Shown here: piece by piece, positions 11,901 to 21,739 of the stretch
Layout of the letters: every line of letters begins with the position of its first letter
Numbering within the stretch: position 1 is the first letter of the stretch
DNA from: Hygrophila difformis
Taxonomy: Eukaryota; Streptophyta; Magnoliopsida; Lamiales; Acanthaceae
DNA length: 64,000 bases
Assembly (NCBI GenBank): GCA_030278955.1
Contig: JAOANR010000001.1
Span: 35,785,708 to 35,849,707, forward strand
Direction: 5' to 3'
Translations under genes and position numbers: made by a program
The notes under the pieces: model-generated
Databases searched by the model: none
The model's input: the letters and a program-made list of their open reading frames with translations, nothing else
Told to the model about the DNA's origin: nothing

Positions 11901-12995
11901 TTCGTGCTAGGACTACCACGGATTGCTAGGAACAAAGATTCAATATTTGTAGTGGTAGATCGCTTCAGCAAGATGGCTCATTTTATCCCTTGCACGAAGA
12001 CCAACGACGCACACCACATTGCCAAATTATTCTTCAAGGAAGTGGTGCGTCTCCATGGGATCCCAAAGACGATTGTGTCGGACAGAGACACAAAGTTTGT
12101 CAGCTATTTTTGGAAATCTCTGTGGCATGAGATTGGCACGAAGTTGTTATTCTCCACAGCGTATCACCCTCAAACAGACGGACAGACTGAAGCCGTCAAC
12201 AGAGTGTTGGGAAATCTGCTGCGGATTATTACTGCTTCAAGCTACAAGAGCTGGGACGAGTGTCTTCCTTACATCGAGTTTGCATACAATAGACACGTCC
12301 ATAGTGCCACTAACATGTCACCGTTCGAAACTGTCTATGGTTTCAACCCACTAACCCCTGTTGATTTGCTGCCATTGCCCCGCAATGAGCATTTTAATGT
12401 TAATGGCAGGGACAGGGCTCGGGCGATACAGGAACTTCATCGGAACGTCCAAGACAGCCTCAAGAAGGCAGCGGAGACATATGCGAAATATGCCAACAGA
12501 GGACGGAAGAAGTTGCTGTTAAAGCCCGGGGATTGGGTTTGGCTCCATACGCGCAAGGAGAGATTTCCATTGAAACGGCGTGATAAACTGTCCCCGCGGG
12601 GAGACGGTCCATTCAGAGTGCTGGAAAAGATCAATGACAATGCCTACAGGTTAGAATTGCCTCCTGAGTATGGAATTAATGCCACATTTAATGTTGCAGA
12701 TCTCGCCCTCTACGAGGAAGATGGGGAAGAGCTTGTTCGGTTGATGGCTCAACCTTCTCAAGGGGGAGGGGATGGCGTGGGAGCCAAATCAGCAACATTA
12801 ATAATCCCATCGGGACCACACTCCAGGACCAGGGCAAGGAAATTCATGGACCGAATTGCAAGCCTTCTCAAGACTGAGGAATTCCAAAAAGATATCGATA
12901 AAGAAGAAGGCCACAATCCGAAAGCATTGATCATGATCCAGCTCGATGAGACCGGAAGGATTCCAACCATGGAATCCCCAATTTTGAAGCAGTAA
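8964..12995 (+). pseudogene. Element G gag(partial)-pol polyprotein, broken
   Basis: Starts inside gag (DTLSDLVELAMKLETDDRPRVQ). The zinc knuckle CFKCGRKGHYSPEC is followed by protease [10 protein letters not shown] with YFDD (about 10710), RNase H, integrase (HHCC, D-D-E) and a GDGPFRVL module. The basic tail GPHSRTRARKFMDRIAS lies inside the 3' LTR. Two lesions are visible against F: TGG to TGA at 10909-10911, between RT and RNase H, and loss of one G near 11593 at the start of integrase. An apparent Met start at 8908 lies in K sequence and is an artefact of the junction. The protein is not functional as one polyprotein. Confidence 0.9.
12760..12772 (+). other. Polypurine tract of G
   Basis: AAGGGGGAGGGGA directly before the 3' LTR TGGCGTGG. 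It primes plus-strand DNA synthesis and also encodes part of the SQGGGDG peptide of pol. Confidence 0.9.
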
Positions 12996-13325
12996 GCCAT
13001 CACCGTCGCCGGAGAGTCGCCGGAAGATGACCGGAGAAGCCGTCGGAGCATCGGAGCATCGCCAGAAAGACAAACGGAGCTCGCCGGAAAGTTGGCCGGA
13101 AGTTGGCCATCGCCGGAGAGTCACCGGAAGTCGACCGGAGAAGCCACCGGAGCACCGGAGCATCGCCGGAAGGTCAAACGGAGCTCGCCGGAAAATTGAC
13201 CGGAAGTTCGCCGGAGATCGGCCGGAGCCACCGCCGGTCGCCGGATAATTTTCGGACAAGTCGGAGATTGGTCGGATAATATATTTTGTAATAGTGTAGA
13301 AAAATAAGAGCATGTGAAAATTGGC

Positions 13326-13890
13326 TAAGGCATTGAGCCAATTTGAATTGTGCCAATTTGAATTAATTCAAATTGGCCTAATTCGAATTACCCTTCCATG
13401 CCTTAGAAAATTTTCCCCATCTCTTCAATTCGAATTGTGCCAATTCGAATTAATTCAAATTGCCCTAATTCGAATTATTGTGCCAATTCGAATTATTGTG
13501 CCAATTCGAATTAATTCAAATTGGCCTAATTCGAATTACCCTTCCATGCCTTAGAAAATTTTCCCCATCTCTTCAATTCGAATTGTGCCAATTCGAATTA
13601 ATTCAAATTGTCCTAATTCGAATTATTGTGCCAATTCGAATTATTGTGCCAATTCGAATTAATTCAAATTGGCCTAATTCGAATTACCCTTCCATGCCTT
13701 AGAAAATTTTCCCCATCTCTTCAATTCGAATTGTGCCAATTCGAATTAATTCAAATTGGCCTAATTCGAATTACCCTTCCATGCCTTAGAATTATTTTGG
13801 AGGACATGCAATTCGAATTATGCAATTCGAATTATGCAATGCAATTCGAATTAATTCAAATTAGGCAATTCGAATTTAGTCATTTTTCAT
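13326..13890. repeat. AATTCGAATT tandem array of the G LTR
   Basis: The palindrome AATTCGAATT alternates with AATTTGAATT forms and TTGTGCC or GGCCT spacers. A higher-order period of 148 bp is seen (for example, equivalent points at 13478 and 13626), each period ending with CCTTCCATGCCTTAGAAAAT. An 18-bp sub-unit varies in number. Confidence 0.92.
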
Positions 13891-13924
13891 GTATTTTCTT
13901 ATTCCAGAATTGCCCTTTTGTAAT

Positions 13925-13945
13925 GAGGTCTATATATATGACCTC
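13925..13945 (+). promoter_or_regulatory. TATA box in an inverted repeat, G LTR
   Basis: GAGGTC, then TATATATAT, then GACCTC: perfect 6-bp arms around the TATA box. Confidence 0.8.
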
Positions 13946-14305
13946 CCAAACACTTGTAAGACATCTTTGCTTGAATGAATATTAATTATCTCTCTTCAAA
14001 GATCATTTGTGAGTTTACCCACACTCTCACACACTCTTTGTATGTTTGCTTGGAAACATTCATCATCTTGGATTGAAGCATCCACTGTGATTACACAAAC
14101 CAAGGCTTGAGTTGAAGGATTGGGTTGAGGTTAAGGTTTCGAACACCTTGGTTGCTTCCCCCGACGGTTCTTGTTGTGGTTTAGCTTCCCTATCCCTTTT
14201 ATTTTGTATTTGCGTACATCTTCTCCCATCCATTATCTTCTTAATCTTCCGCTAATCATTCCATAAACTTCCTCAAACAAGTTAGTAACCAAGAGATCCA
14301 TGGCA

Positions 14306-15628
14306 GCAGGTTGCCGTTGATGAATTCAAGGAGTATGCCATGACTTGGTGGGAGAAACACAAGAGGGATCTTGACCGAATGTGTGTAAGACCAATTGACA
14401 CTTGGAGAGGCTTAGTTCGAGCTATGGAGGCTAGATTCATACCACCATTCTACATGGAGGATCAACTTTCAAGGAGTAAGCAAAAGTACTACATCAAAGA
14501 AACAACCTCAATCAAAGAATCATCCTATTCTAAGGAAGTTCAAGAGGAGACCAAGAAGAGCAAGTCTTCAAAGGAGCCCAAAGCAAGCGAGTGTTGGAAG
14601 TCACATTCGAAACAAGAAGAATCATCCACTTCCAAGTCAAAGGACTTGATCAAAATAAAATGGAAAACTTCTACTTCTAGTAGAAAAGAAGTTTGTGGGA
14701 AGTGTAACAAAAAGGGGCATCATACATCTAAGTGCCTTAGTAATGGATTTCTTATTTTACATGAAAATGGTTCTTATGATTTCATTGTTCATTTTGTAGA
14801 TGGAGAACCAAATCAAGAATTGTTGGATGAGCTTGGTGATACTATAGGACATGAGGCATTGGAAAAGGTGGATCACATCCAAGAGCTTATGGAATCCAAG
14901 TCTCAAGAAGAATCAAAAGTTCCTACTATTTGCAAGGATTTTGAAAAGGGAGTTGAAACTATTATTAGTAATTCTTTTCCTTTAAATTCTAGTGAAATAT
15001 TATTAAATGAGGAAATAAATTCTAATGATATTTCTCCTTGTGATTTTTCTAAGGTTCTTGATGAAGTTGTGGAAGTTCAAGAGAAATTGGATGACAAAGA
15101 AAGTGCACCAACTTCATTGGTTGAGTTGGATGATATAATTTCTATGCCAAATGATGAGGATCAAGTCATAGCATCCAAAGAGATAGAAGATGAATTCAAG
15201 ATTGAACAAGAGAATGATTTTGAAGATTCAACTATGCTTACAACCTACACAAGTTGTAAAAGGGAAGTTGGATATATATCTTCTAGCTTTTGTTTTAATT
15301 TCAATAATAGAGAAATATTGTTTGATAATAGTATAAGTATTAATTGTGATTTCTCTAATATTTTTGCTAGATTGAAAGATGTGGATTTTTCCAATTGGAG
15401 CAAGATGACATACAAGTGCCATGCTTGGGATGAGGATACAACAAGAAGGATTTTACTTTTTGATTGTTTCAAGCATGTTTTAGGCTTAAATTGTTTTGAA
15501 TACTTGTACATGGACATTATGGACTTTGGTGTACTTATTAAGTGGTACTTGGGTAGACCACATGCAAGCTTTGATAGGTTTAGAGCACTTTTAGTTGTTG
15601 CCAATGCAATGTTTGCATCTAACCTTGC
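14306..15628 (+). pseudogene. Element I: gag-like protein of a gag-only (TR-GAG-like) element, both ends lost
   Basis: Open from the G junction to the H insertion, about 440 codons. The start has the end of a capsid domain (AVDEFKEYAMTWWEKH, then RAMEARFIPPFY). After that the usual capsid second half is replaced by a Lys/Ser/Glu-rich linker, then a zinc knuckle CGKCNKKGHHTSKC (about 14694-14735). A long acidic tail of about 180 residues follows, then a hydrophobic/aromatic C-terminal part (FDCFKHVLGLNCFEYLYMD, then WYLGRPHASFDRF). No protease or RT motif appears where pol would start. Gag proteins bind and package element RNA; a gag-only element would depend on others for reverse transcription (known for TR-GAG elements). 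Interrupted at 14306 by G and at 15628 by H. Confidence 0.7.
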
Positions 15629-17126
15629 TGCCATGGATCCTTATGGATGATCGAAAAACAACAACAAAAGTCGAATCGCAAATATATCCTAAGCGGAGAA
15701 GAGATAAGAGTTTGAGAGTTGCGATCCGATGGAAAAAGAGAAAATAATGCGGAATTGAAAGAATAGCGGACTTAGCCTCATGACACGATCTCGATGGAAG
15801 CAACCAATGCCTTCTACATGGCCTCATCCACTCCAAATCGAGCAATCGACCGAGGGAACCCGAGGACGTCCATTCCTCGTCTCCACGAACAAAGCTACTC
15901 CAAGCTTCACCCGATTTCACGCCCTCACGTAGGCTAAACGTCTCTCATTTTCTCACCCTTCACAAGTGACGAAAATTGAAAGAAAAGAAGAAGGAATTTT
16001 CCATTCCAAATGAGAAAAATCTCAAAGTTTTACAAGTGTTCAAAAGGTTCAAAAGATTACAAATGAATTCAAGTCATCTCCTATTTATAGATGGAGGGAG
16101 AATAGGAGTGACCTATGATTACAAGTAAAGATGACCTACTAAGGTGGTAATCAAGTCACAAGGGAAGTTACACTCTTCCACTTAATGCCTTAAAAGTCAA
16201 CAAAGGTAGTTACATATGACCACTTCAATGGGTAACAAGTTCCTTCCCTTGTGAGCCTTAACCTCCAAAGCAAGTTGCAAGTCACCTCAACTTCCTCTTC
16301 AAGCTTTATCCTGCCAAGTACCGAACTTCCTCACGCGATATACCGAATGTCTTCATGCAATGTACCGAAATTCTTCACGCGATGTACCAACATTTGGCTC
16401 GCGCTATACTGACTTTCGGCTCGCGATGTACTCACTTTTGCTGAATTGATTTGTGAGCTTTGGCAATGCTTTGTAGCCTTCCATCTCGCCATATGCCTAT
16501 AAAAAGTAGGAAAATTCATAAGAACAAAGCACTTTTTAAAGACATAGCATAGGAACAAAGCAAGGGAAAAGATATATCAAAAGTCTAAGGCATGGAAGTG
16601 TTCTTCGGTTGTCCTTAACACCTTCAAAACAAGATTAGAAGTCATTAAGAGATGTTTAGTACTTAATCAAGTTCATAATCATGATTATAAAAGTACGAAT
16701 CATCATCCAAAACTAGTTTAAGGTTGTTTAAACTTGACTAGGTTTGTTTAAGGAAGATGTAATAGAAATCATGGTTTCTTGTCTTCCTTTCATGACCCCT
16801 TTATTTAGCGAATGTTAAGGATTCGATTCCCGGAGTTCTAGAACTCCGATTGAGGCGATTCAAAAGCCCACGCGATCCTTAGAACGTCGCCCTTCCAACC
16901 AAGCTTTGAAATCACATTTTCGGGAATGTTGAAATACGACAACGTGGCCGAACAGCCGGCTGCCACGTGTGCTTCCTCTTGTTCTTCCTCAATTGAGCTT
17001 CCTTGCTTTATATAATTCTCCAAGGCATGAATGAACTTGTTGATTCTAGCTCTTGACTTTGGTCCTTCACCGAAATAAGGTATTGCAATGTTGACCATTG
17101 CGTTGACCGTTGGGGCATCCATGTCA
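15629..17126 (-). repeat. 3' LTR of H (1498 bp)
   Basis: The minus strand starts TGACATGGATGCCCC and ends CCATGGCA. It encodes the last 289 nt of the polyprotein. Its U3 array differs from the others: imperfect units containing CGCGATGTACC (about 16331-16440). The TATA region (about 16078-16095) is flanked by CTCC and GGAG. Confidence 0.9.
16331..16440. repeat. CGCGATGTACC imperfect repeats in the H LTR
   Basis: Five to six diverged units of about 22-26 bp with the core CGCG(A/C)TGTAC(C/T), placed where other families carry the TCGCGG array. Confidence 0.7.
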
Positions 17127-20100
17127 TCCCCTCCCCCTTGCGAAGGTTGAGCCATCAACCGTTCTTGCTCTTCGTCAGCCCTGTCGAAAAGAGAAAGATC
17201 AGCAACATTGAATGTAGCATTGATATTATAATCACCGGGCAACTCCAACTTATAGGTGTTGTTGTTGATTCGCTCAAGAACTTTGAAAGGTCCATCTCCT
17301 CTTGGAGATAACTTGTCTCGTCGTTGCTTTGGAAACCTTTCCTTTCTCATATGTACCCATACCCAATCACCGGGGTTTAACACCAGTTCTTTCTTCCCTC
17401 GATTAGCATACTTAGCATAAGTAGCTGCTGATTTCTCAAGACTCTCCTTGACATTCTTATGCATCTCCTTTATAGCTCTAGCACGGTCTCTGCCATTAAT
17501 ATTCATATGCTCATTGCGTGGCAATGGCAACAAATCAGTAGGAGTAAGAGGGTTAAAGCCATAAACGACTTCAAAAGGTGACATATGAGTTGCACTATGT
17601 ACATGGCGATTATAAGCAAAATCTATATATGGTAAACATTCATCCCAACTCTTACTATTTCCATGCACAATAATGCGAAGCAAATTACCTAAGACCCGAT
17701 TGACTGATTCAGTCTGACCATCGGTTTGTGGGTGATAAGATGAAGAGAATAACAGCTTGGTACCAATCTCATGCCATAATGACTTCCAAAAATAACTCAC
17801 GAACTTTGCATCGCGGTCTGAGACAATCGATTTTGGTACCCCATGTAAACGTACAACCTCTTTAAAGAAAATCTTAGCCACATGGTGAGCGTCGTTGGTC
17901 TTAGCGCACGGGATAAAATGAGCCATTTTGGAAAACCTGTCAACCACAACAAAGATAGAATCTTTAGCGCGTGCTGTTCTAGGTAAACCAAGTACAAAGT
18001 CCATACTAATATCTAGCCAAGGCCCTTCAGGTGGTGGCAATGGCTTGTACAGCCCATGCGGTTTAAGCATAGATTTGGCCTTGAGACACGTGATACATTT
18101 AGATATGTATGCAGCAACATCTTTCTTCATGCTCGGCCAATAAAATTTCTCACCAAGTATTTCCATAGTGTTGTTGACACCAAAGTGTCCCATTACACTT
18201 CCTCCGTGTACTTCTTGAATAAGAAGTTCTCTTAAAGAGCATTTAGGAATACACAGCTTATTACCTTGGTAGAGGTATCCTTCGAACCTGTAGAAATCCT
18301 CAAAACCATGTATTTCACATTTCAACCAAATATCTCCAAAATCTTGATCATTGGCATATAATTCCTTAATATGATCAAATCCAAGTAAATGCGTAGTAGC
18401 GTAAGAAATTAAAGCAAACCTTCTTGATAGCGCGTCGGCTACAACATTTTCCTTACCCTTTTTATACTTTATGATGTAGGGAAAAGTATCAATAAATCCA
18501 ATCCATCTTGCATGCCGTTTACTCACTTGCCCTTGGCTCTTCAAGTGTTTGAGAGTTTCATGATCCGTATGGATAATGAATTCCCTTCCCATGAGATAAT
18601 GTTGCCAAGTCCGTAAGGCTCGCACAATAGCATAGAGCTCCTTATCATAAGTTGGATAATTGAGAGCAGCTCCACCCCATTTCTCACTATGATATGCTAC
18701 AGCTCTTCCATCTTGAAGTAGCACGGCTCCCATTCCCTTACCTGAAGCGTCACACTCAAGTTCAAAAGGAATATCAAAATTAGGCAATGCAAGTATTGGT
18801 GCACTAATCAATTTAGACTTTAGTAGCTCAAATGCTTCCTGGTGATGTGGCTTCCATATGTACGCAACGTCCTTCTTCAGAAGTGAAGTAAGAGGCGCGG
18901 CAATGGTGCTAAAATTAGGCACGAAACGTCTAAAGAAACCACACATGCCAAGAAATCTTCTAATTTCTCCAACATTAGTAGGCGCGGTCCATTCTTGTAT
19001 GGCCTTTACCTTTTCATTATCAACTTTCAAACCATCCTTGCTTACTACAAAACCAAGGAAAATAACCTCATTAGTATGAAAAGTGCATTTCTTAAAGTTA
19101 GCGTAGAGTTGAGCTTCTCGAAGCATTCCAAAAACCTGTCGCACATGCTCAACATGTTCTTCTTCAGATCTAGAATATATCAGAATATCATCAAAGTAAA
19201 CAACCACAAATTTACCAATATATTCTCTCAAAGTATGATTCATTAAGCGCATGAAGGTAGAAGGAGCATTAGTAAGACCGAATGGCATTACCAACCATTC
19301 ATACAAACCAAGTTTTGTTTTGAATGCAGTTTTCCACTCATCTCCTGGTTCCATTCGAATTTGATGGTAGCCACTTCGAAGATCAATCTTTGAAAAGATT
19401 ACTGCTCCATTGATCTCATCCAACATGTCGTCTAAACGCGGTATAGGGTGTCGGTATTTGATGGTGATAGCATTTACCGCCCTACAATCAACACACATTC
19501 TCCATGAGCCATCCTTTTTAGGAACAAGTAACACGGGCACCGCACAAGGTGACATCGATTCTCGAACCCATCCTTTATCAAAAAGTTCTTGGACTTGCTT
19601 TTGCACTTCCTTTGTCTCTTCCGGATTCATCCTATAGGCTGGCCTATTTGGAATTGAAGATCCTGGTGTGAAATCGATCTTATGTTCAATGCCTCTAATA
19701 GGTGGCAAACCCGCAGGTAGCTCTTCGGGATATACATCTCGATTTTCCTCAAGCATCCTAGCAAAAGAAATAGGAAAATTAGACAAAGAAGTATCATGTT
19801 CGTTAGAAGTAACGACATCTTTACAAACCATAAGAAAAATACTTCCCTGTGGAGTATGTGATAGCTCCTGCTTCAACTCTTTTATCGACGTAAGCATAGG
19901 TGTTGATGAACTTTCGCCCTTTGTTTTAGCTTTAGCTTTGGTTTTGGCTTTGATCTTAGCCTTAAGCTTCTCTTGATCCGCTCTCACTTGCTTTAAAGAC
20001 AATGATGAAATCTCGATCCTCTTCCCTTTGTGCATGAATCGGATGGTATTTAGTTTGCCATCATAGATGACTCCATGATCCGATTGCCAAGGTCGCCCAA

Positions 20101-21739
20101 GAAGTATATGACATGCGGTCATAGGAATGATATCACAAAGCACGTCTTCTTCATAGGAACTTATGCATATAGGAACAAGTGCTTGCTTGGTGACTTTCAT
20201 TTCTCCACCTTGATTCATCCATTGCAAGTGATACGGTTTCGGATGTGGACTTGATTTGATTCCACATTTATCAATGACGTCCCATGACACGGCATTTGTA
20301 CAACTCCCGTTGTCAACTATAACCGCGGCCATGTGTCCCATGATTTTGCACTTTGTATGAAATAAATTTTCCCTTTGATCCTTAACACGATCCCCATCAA
20401 CATTTTCCTTTAATGCACTTAAGGATCTCATAGCAACAATAGAAAGCTCGTCTTCGATTTCTCCGACGTGTTCAACTTCTTGTGTAGGATCATCATCTTC
20501 ATATTCACAATCACAATCATACTCATTATCACCTTCCTCATTTTCCTCCTTATCAGTTTCACTATCCGAAAGGAAGGTCATACCTCCATCTTGCAAAATC
20601 ACAATATTTCTCATGACGCCATTCTTTTTATCAAAAACTTTGCGCTCATTAGGGCACTCATTAGCATAGTGTCCTTTCCTTTGACACTTAAAGCAAGTAA
20701 AATCCTTTGCTTTATTGAATGTCTTTGGCTTATCCTCTTTAGGAAACTCCTTCGGTTTATCGAACGTCTTTGGGACAGCCCCTTTTTGGCCCCCGTTATT
20801 CCATGATTTCGACCCCCATGAATTGGTAGTCTTACTATTCATGTTGCTCTTGAAGTTTGTGGAATGTCTCTTCTTAACATTGCGTTCGGTTTTGATAGCT
20901 AAGTTGACCAACTCTTCAATGGTCTCGTGGGGATACAAATCCACTATTTCCATGATCTCTTTTCTCAATCCTTCCATGAAGCGTGCCATAGTGCTTTCTT
21001 CATCTTCATTGATTTGAGCTCGTAACATCAAGGTCTCCATCTCTCTATAATACTCATCAACACTTTTAGACCCTTGTGATAGAGATTCCAACTTCCGAAG
21101 CAATTGTCTCTTATATGTAGGAGGCACGAATCTATGCTCCATAGTCCTAATCAAACTTCCCCAAGTATTAATTGGTTCTAATCCCAACTTAACACAATCC
21201 TTTTGCATTTTCTCCCACCATGTAACAGCATACTCTTTAAACTCCACAATAGCTAATTGAAGCTTCTTTTGTTGGGAATAGTTGTGACAAGCAAAAATAA
21301 ATTCCATACGACTTCTCCATTCAAGAAATTCATTTGGATCATTAGTACCTTTGAATGAGGGAATAGAGAATTTAATTCCTTTAATCTCTTCTTCTTGTCG
21401 CGTGACATTCCGAACAGCCCTTCTAGGATTATGACGTGGTGATTCTTCATCATGTGAAACGCTAGGTGAGTCTTCTTCACTTCCCAAGTCAATTCCTTTA
21501 CCCGGTCTTTGATTTATGGGAGAAGATTTACTAGTGGTCCCCATAGCTTCACGAATTTTTGCATGCGTGGCATCTTCTATACTTCGAAGATGTGCATTCA
21601 TCCTTTTCTCCAAATTCGATTGATAACGCAACATATCTCCTTTGACTTGGCCAATTTCATTTTGCAATTCTCCTTTTTGTGAATCCATCTTTGCACCCAA
21701 AGATGTAATGGCCGTCATTAAATCCTCCATAGTTGCCAT
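16838..21739 (-). CDS. Element H gag-pol polyprotein, 1633 aa, apparently intact
   Basis: Start MATMEDLMTAI (a second Met is at residue 4). Gag has a coiled coil, the capsid (GIKFSIPSFKGTNDPNEFLEW) and zinc knuckle CFKCQRKGHYANEC (about residue 350). Protease VDNGSCTN is near 473. RT has [11 protein letters not shown] and YFDD near 848. RNase H has ECDASGKG near 995, DKELYA, HTDHETL and VADALSRR. Integrase has a zinc-binding half (HFG to CITC) and a D-D-X35-E triad ([26 protein letters not shown]). The C-terminal GDGPFKVL module is near 1483. The tail GPKSRARINKF lies inside the 3' LTR. No chromodomain aromatic cage is recognisable. Length and motif order are those of a full chromovirus polyprotein. 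The element can no longer be transcribed normally, because its 5' LTR is split. Confidence 0.95.
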   Translation of the reverse strand: MATMEDLMTAITSLGAKMDSQKGELQNEIGQVKGDMLRYQSNLEKRMNAHLRSIEDATHAKIREAMGTTSKSSPINQRPGKGIDLGSEEDSPSVSHDEESPRHNPRRAVRNVTRQEEEIKGIKFSIPSFKGTNDPNEFLEWRSRMEFIFACHNYSQQKKLQLAIVEFKEYAVTWWEKMQKDCVKLGLEPINTWGSLIRTMEHRFVPPTYKRQLLRKLESLSQGSKSVDEYYREMETLMLRAQINEDEESTMARFMEGLRKEIMEIVDLYPHETIEELVNLAIKTERNVKKRHSTNFKSNMNSKTTNSWGSKSWNNGGQKGAVPKTFDKPKEFPKEDKPKTFNKAKDFTCFKCQRKGHYANECPNERKVFDKKNGVMRNIVILQDGGMTFLSDSETDKEENEEGDNEYDCDCEYEDDDPTQEVEHVGEIEDELSIVAMRSLSALKENVDGDRVKDQRENLFHTKCKIMGHMAAVIVDNGSCTNAVSWDVIDKCGIKSSPHPKPYHLQWMNQGGEMKVTKQALVPICISSYEEDVLCDIIPMTACHILLGRPWQSDHGVIYDGKLNTIRFMHKGKRIEISSLSLKQVRADQEKLKAKIKAKTKAKAKTKGESSSTPMLTSIKELKQELSHTPQGSIFLMVCKDVVTSNEHDTSLSNFPISFARMLEENRDVYPEELPAGLPPIRGIEHKIDFTPGSSIPNRPAYRMNPEETKEVQKQVQELFDKGWVRESMSPCAVPVLLVPKKDGSWRMCVDCRAVNAITIKYRHPIPRLDDMLDEINGAVIFSKIDLRSGYHQIRMEPGDEWKTAFKTKLGLYEWLVMPFGLTNAPSTFMRLMNHTLREYIGKFVVVYFDDILIYSRSEEEHVEHVRQVFGMLREAQLYANFKKCTFHTNEVIFLGFVVSKDGLKVDNEKVKAIQEWTAPTNVGEIRRFLGMCGFFRRFVPNFSTIAAPLTSLLKKDVAYIWKPHHQEAFELLKSKLISAPILALPNFDIPFELECDASGKGMGAVLLQDGRAVAYHSEKWGGAALNYPTYDKELYAIVRALRTWQHYLMGREFIIHTDHETLKHLKSQGQVSKRHARWIGFIDTFPYIIKYKKGKENVVADALSRRFALISYATTHLLGFDHIKELYANDQDFGDIWLKCEIHGFEDFYRFEGYLYQGNKLCIPKCSLRELLIQEVHGGSVMGHFGVNNTMEILGEKFYWPSMKKDVAAYISKCITCLKAKSMLKPHGLYKPLPPPEGPWLDISMDFVLGLPRTARAKDSIFVVVDRFSKMAHFIPCAKTNDAHHVAKIFFKEVVRLHGVPKSIVSDRDAKFVSYFWKSLWHEIGTKLLFSSSYHPQTDGQTESVNRVLGNLLRIIVHGNSKSWDECLPYIDFAYNRHVHSATHMSPFEVVYGFNPLTPTDLLPLPRNEHMNINGRDRARAIKEMHKNVKESLEKSAATYAKYANRGKKELVLNPGDWVWVHMRKERFPKQRRDKLSPRGDGPFKVLERINNNTYKLELPGDYNINATFNVADLSLFDRADEEQERLMAQPSQGGGDDMDAPTVNAMVNIAIPYFGEGPKSRARINKFIHALENYIKQGSSIEEEQEEAHVAAGCSATLSYFNIPENVISKLGWKGDVLRIAWAFESPQSEF
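17127..17140 (-). other. Polypurine tract of H
   Basis: The minus strand reads CAAGGGGGAGGGGA directly before the 3' LTR start TGACATGG. Confidence 0.88.

Larger units (their letters stand above)
8964..14305 (+). mobile_element. Element G: 5'-truncated sister copy of F
   Basis: Contains the end of gag, all of pol and a complete 3' LTR, nearly identical to F from base 53655 on. The 5' LTR, leader and most of gag are absent. The left edge abuts the K leader within the shared string ATACGACACTTTG and shows no LTR or target duplication, so deletion by illegitimate recombination is likely. The right edge is a normal LTR end (TGGCA, 14305) followed by GCAGG, the expected target duplication, in element I. 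Confidence 0.88.
12773..14305 (+). repeat. 3' LTR of G (1533 bp)
   Basis: TGGCGTGGGAGCC to CCATGGCA. Order: pol tail to the stop at 12995, CCGGA-rich block 12998-13250, AATTCGAATT array about 13326-13890, TATA palindrome 13925-13945, R-U5. The 5' LTR of F is the same family at 1544 bp, the difference lying in the array. Confidence 0.92.

Noticed and set aside
13326..13890. Centromeric satellite array
   Set aside because: Only about four 148-bp units, confined to LTR U3, and repeated at the same place in F; it is an LTR minisatellite.
17127..17450. Chromodomain at the C-terminus of integrase
   Set aside because: After the GDGPFKVL module only a short basic tail is found, with no aromatic-cage spacing, so it is called a CRM-type tail instead.
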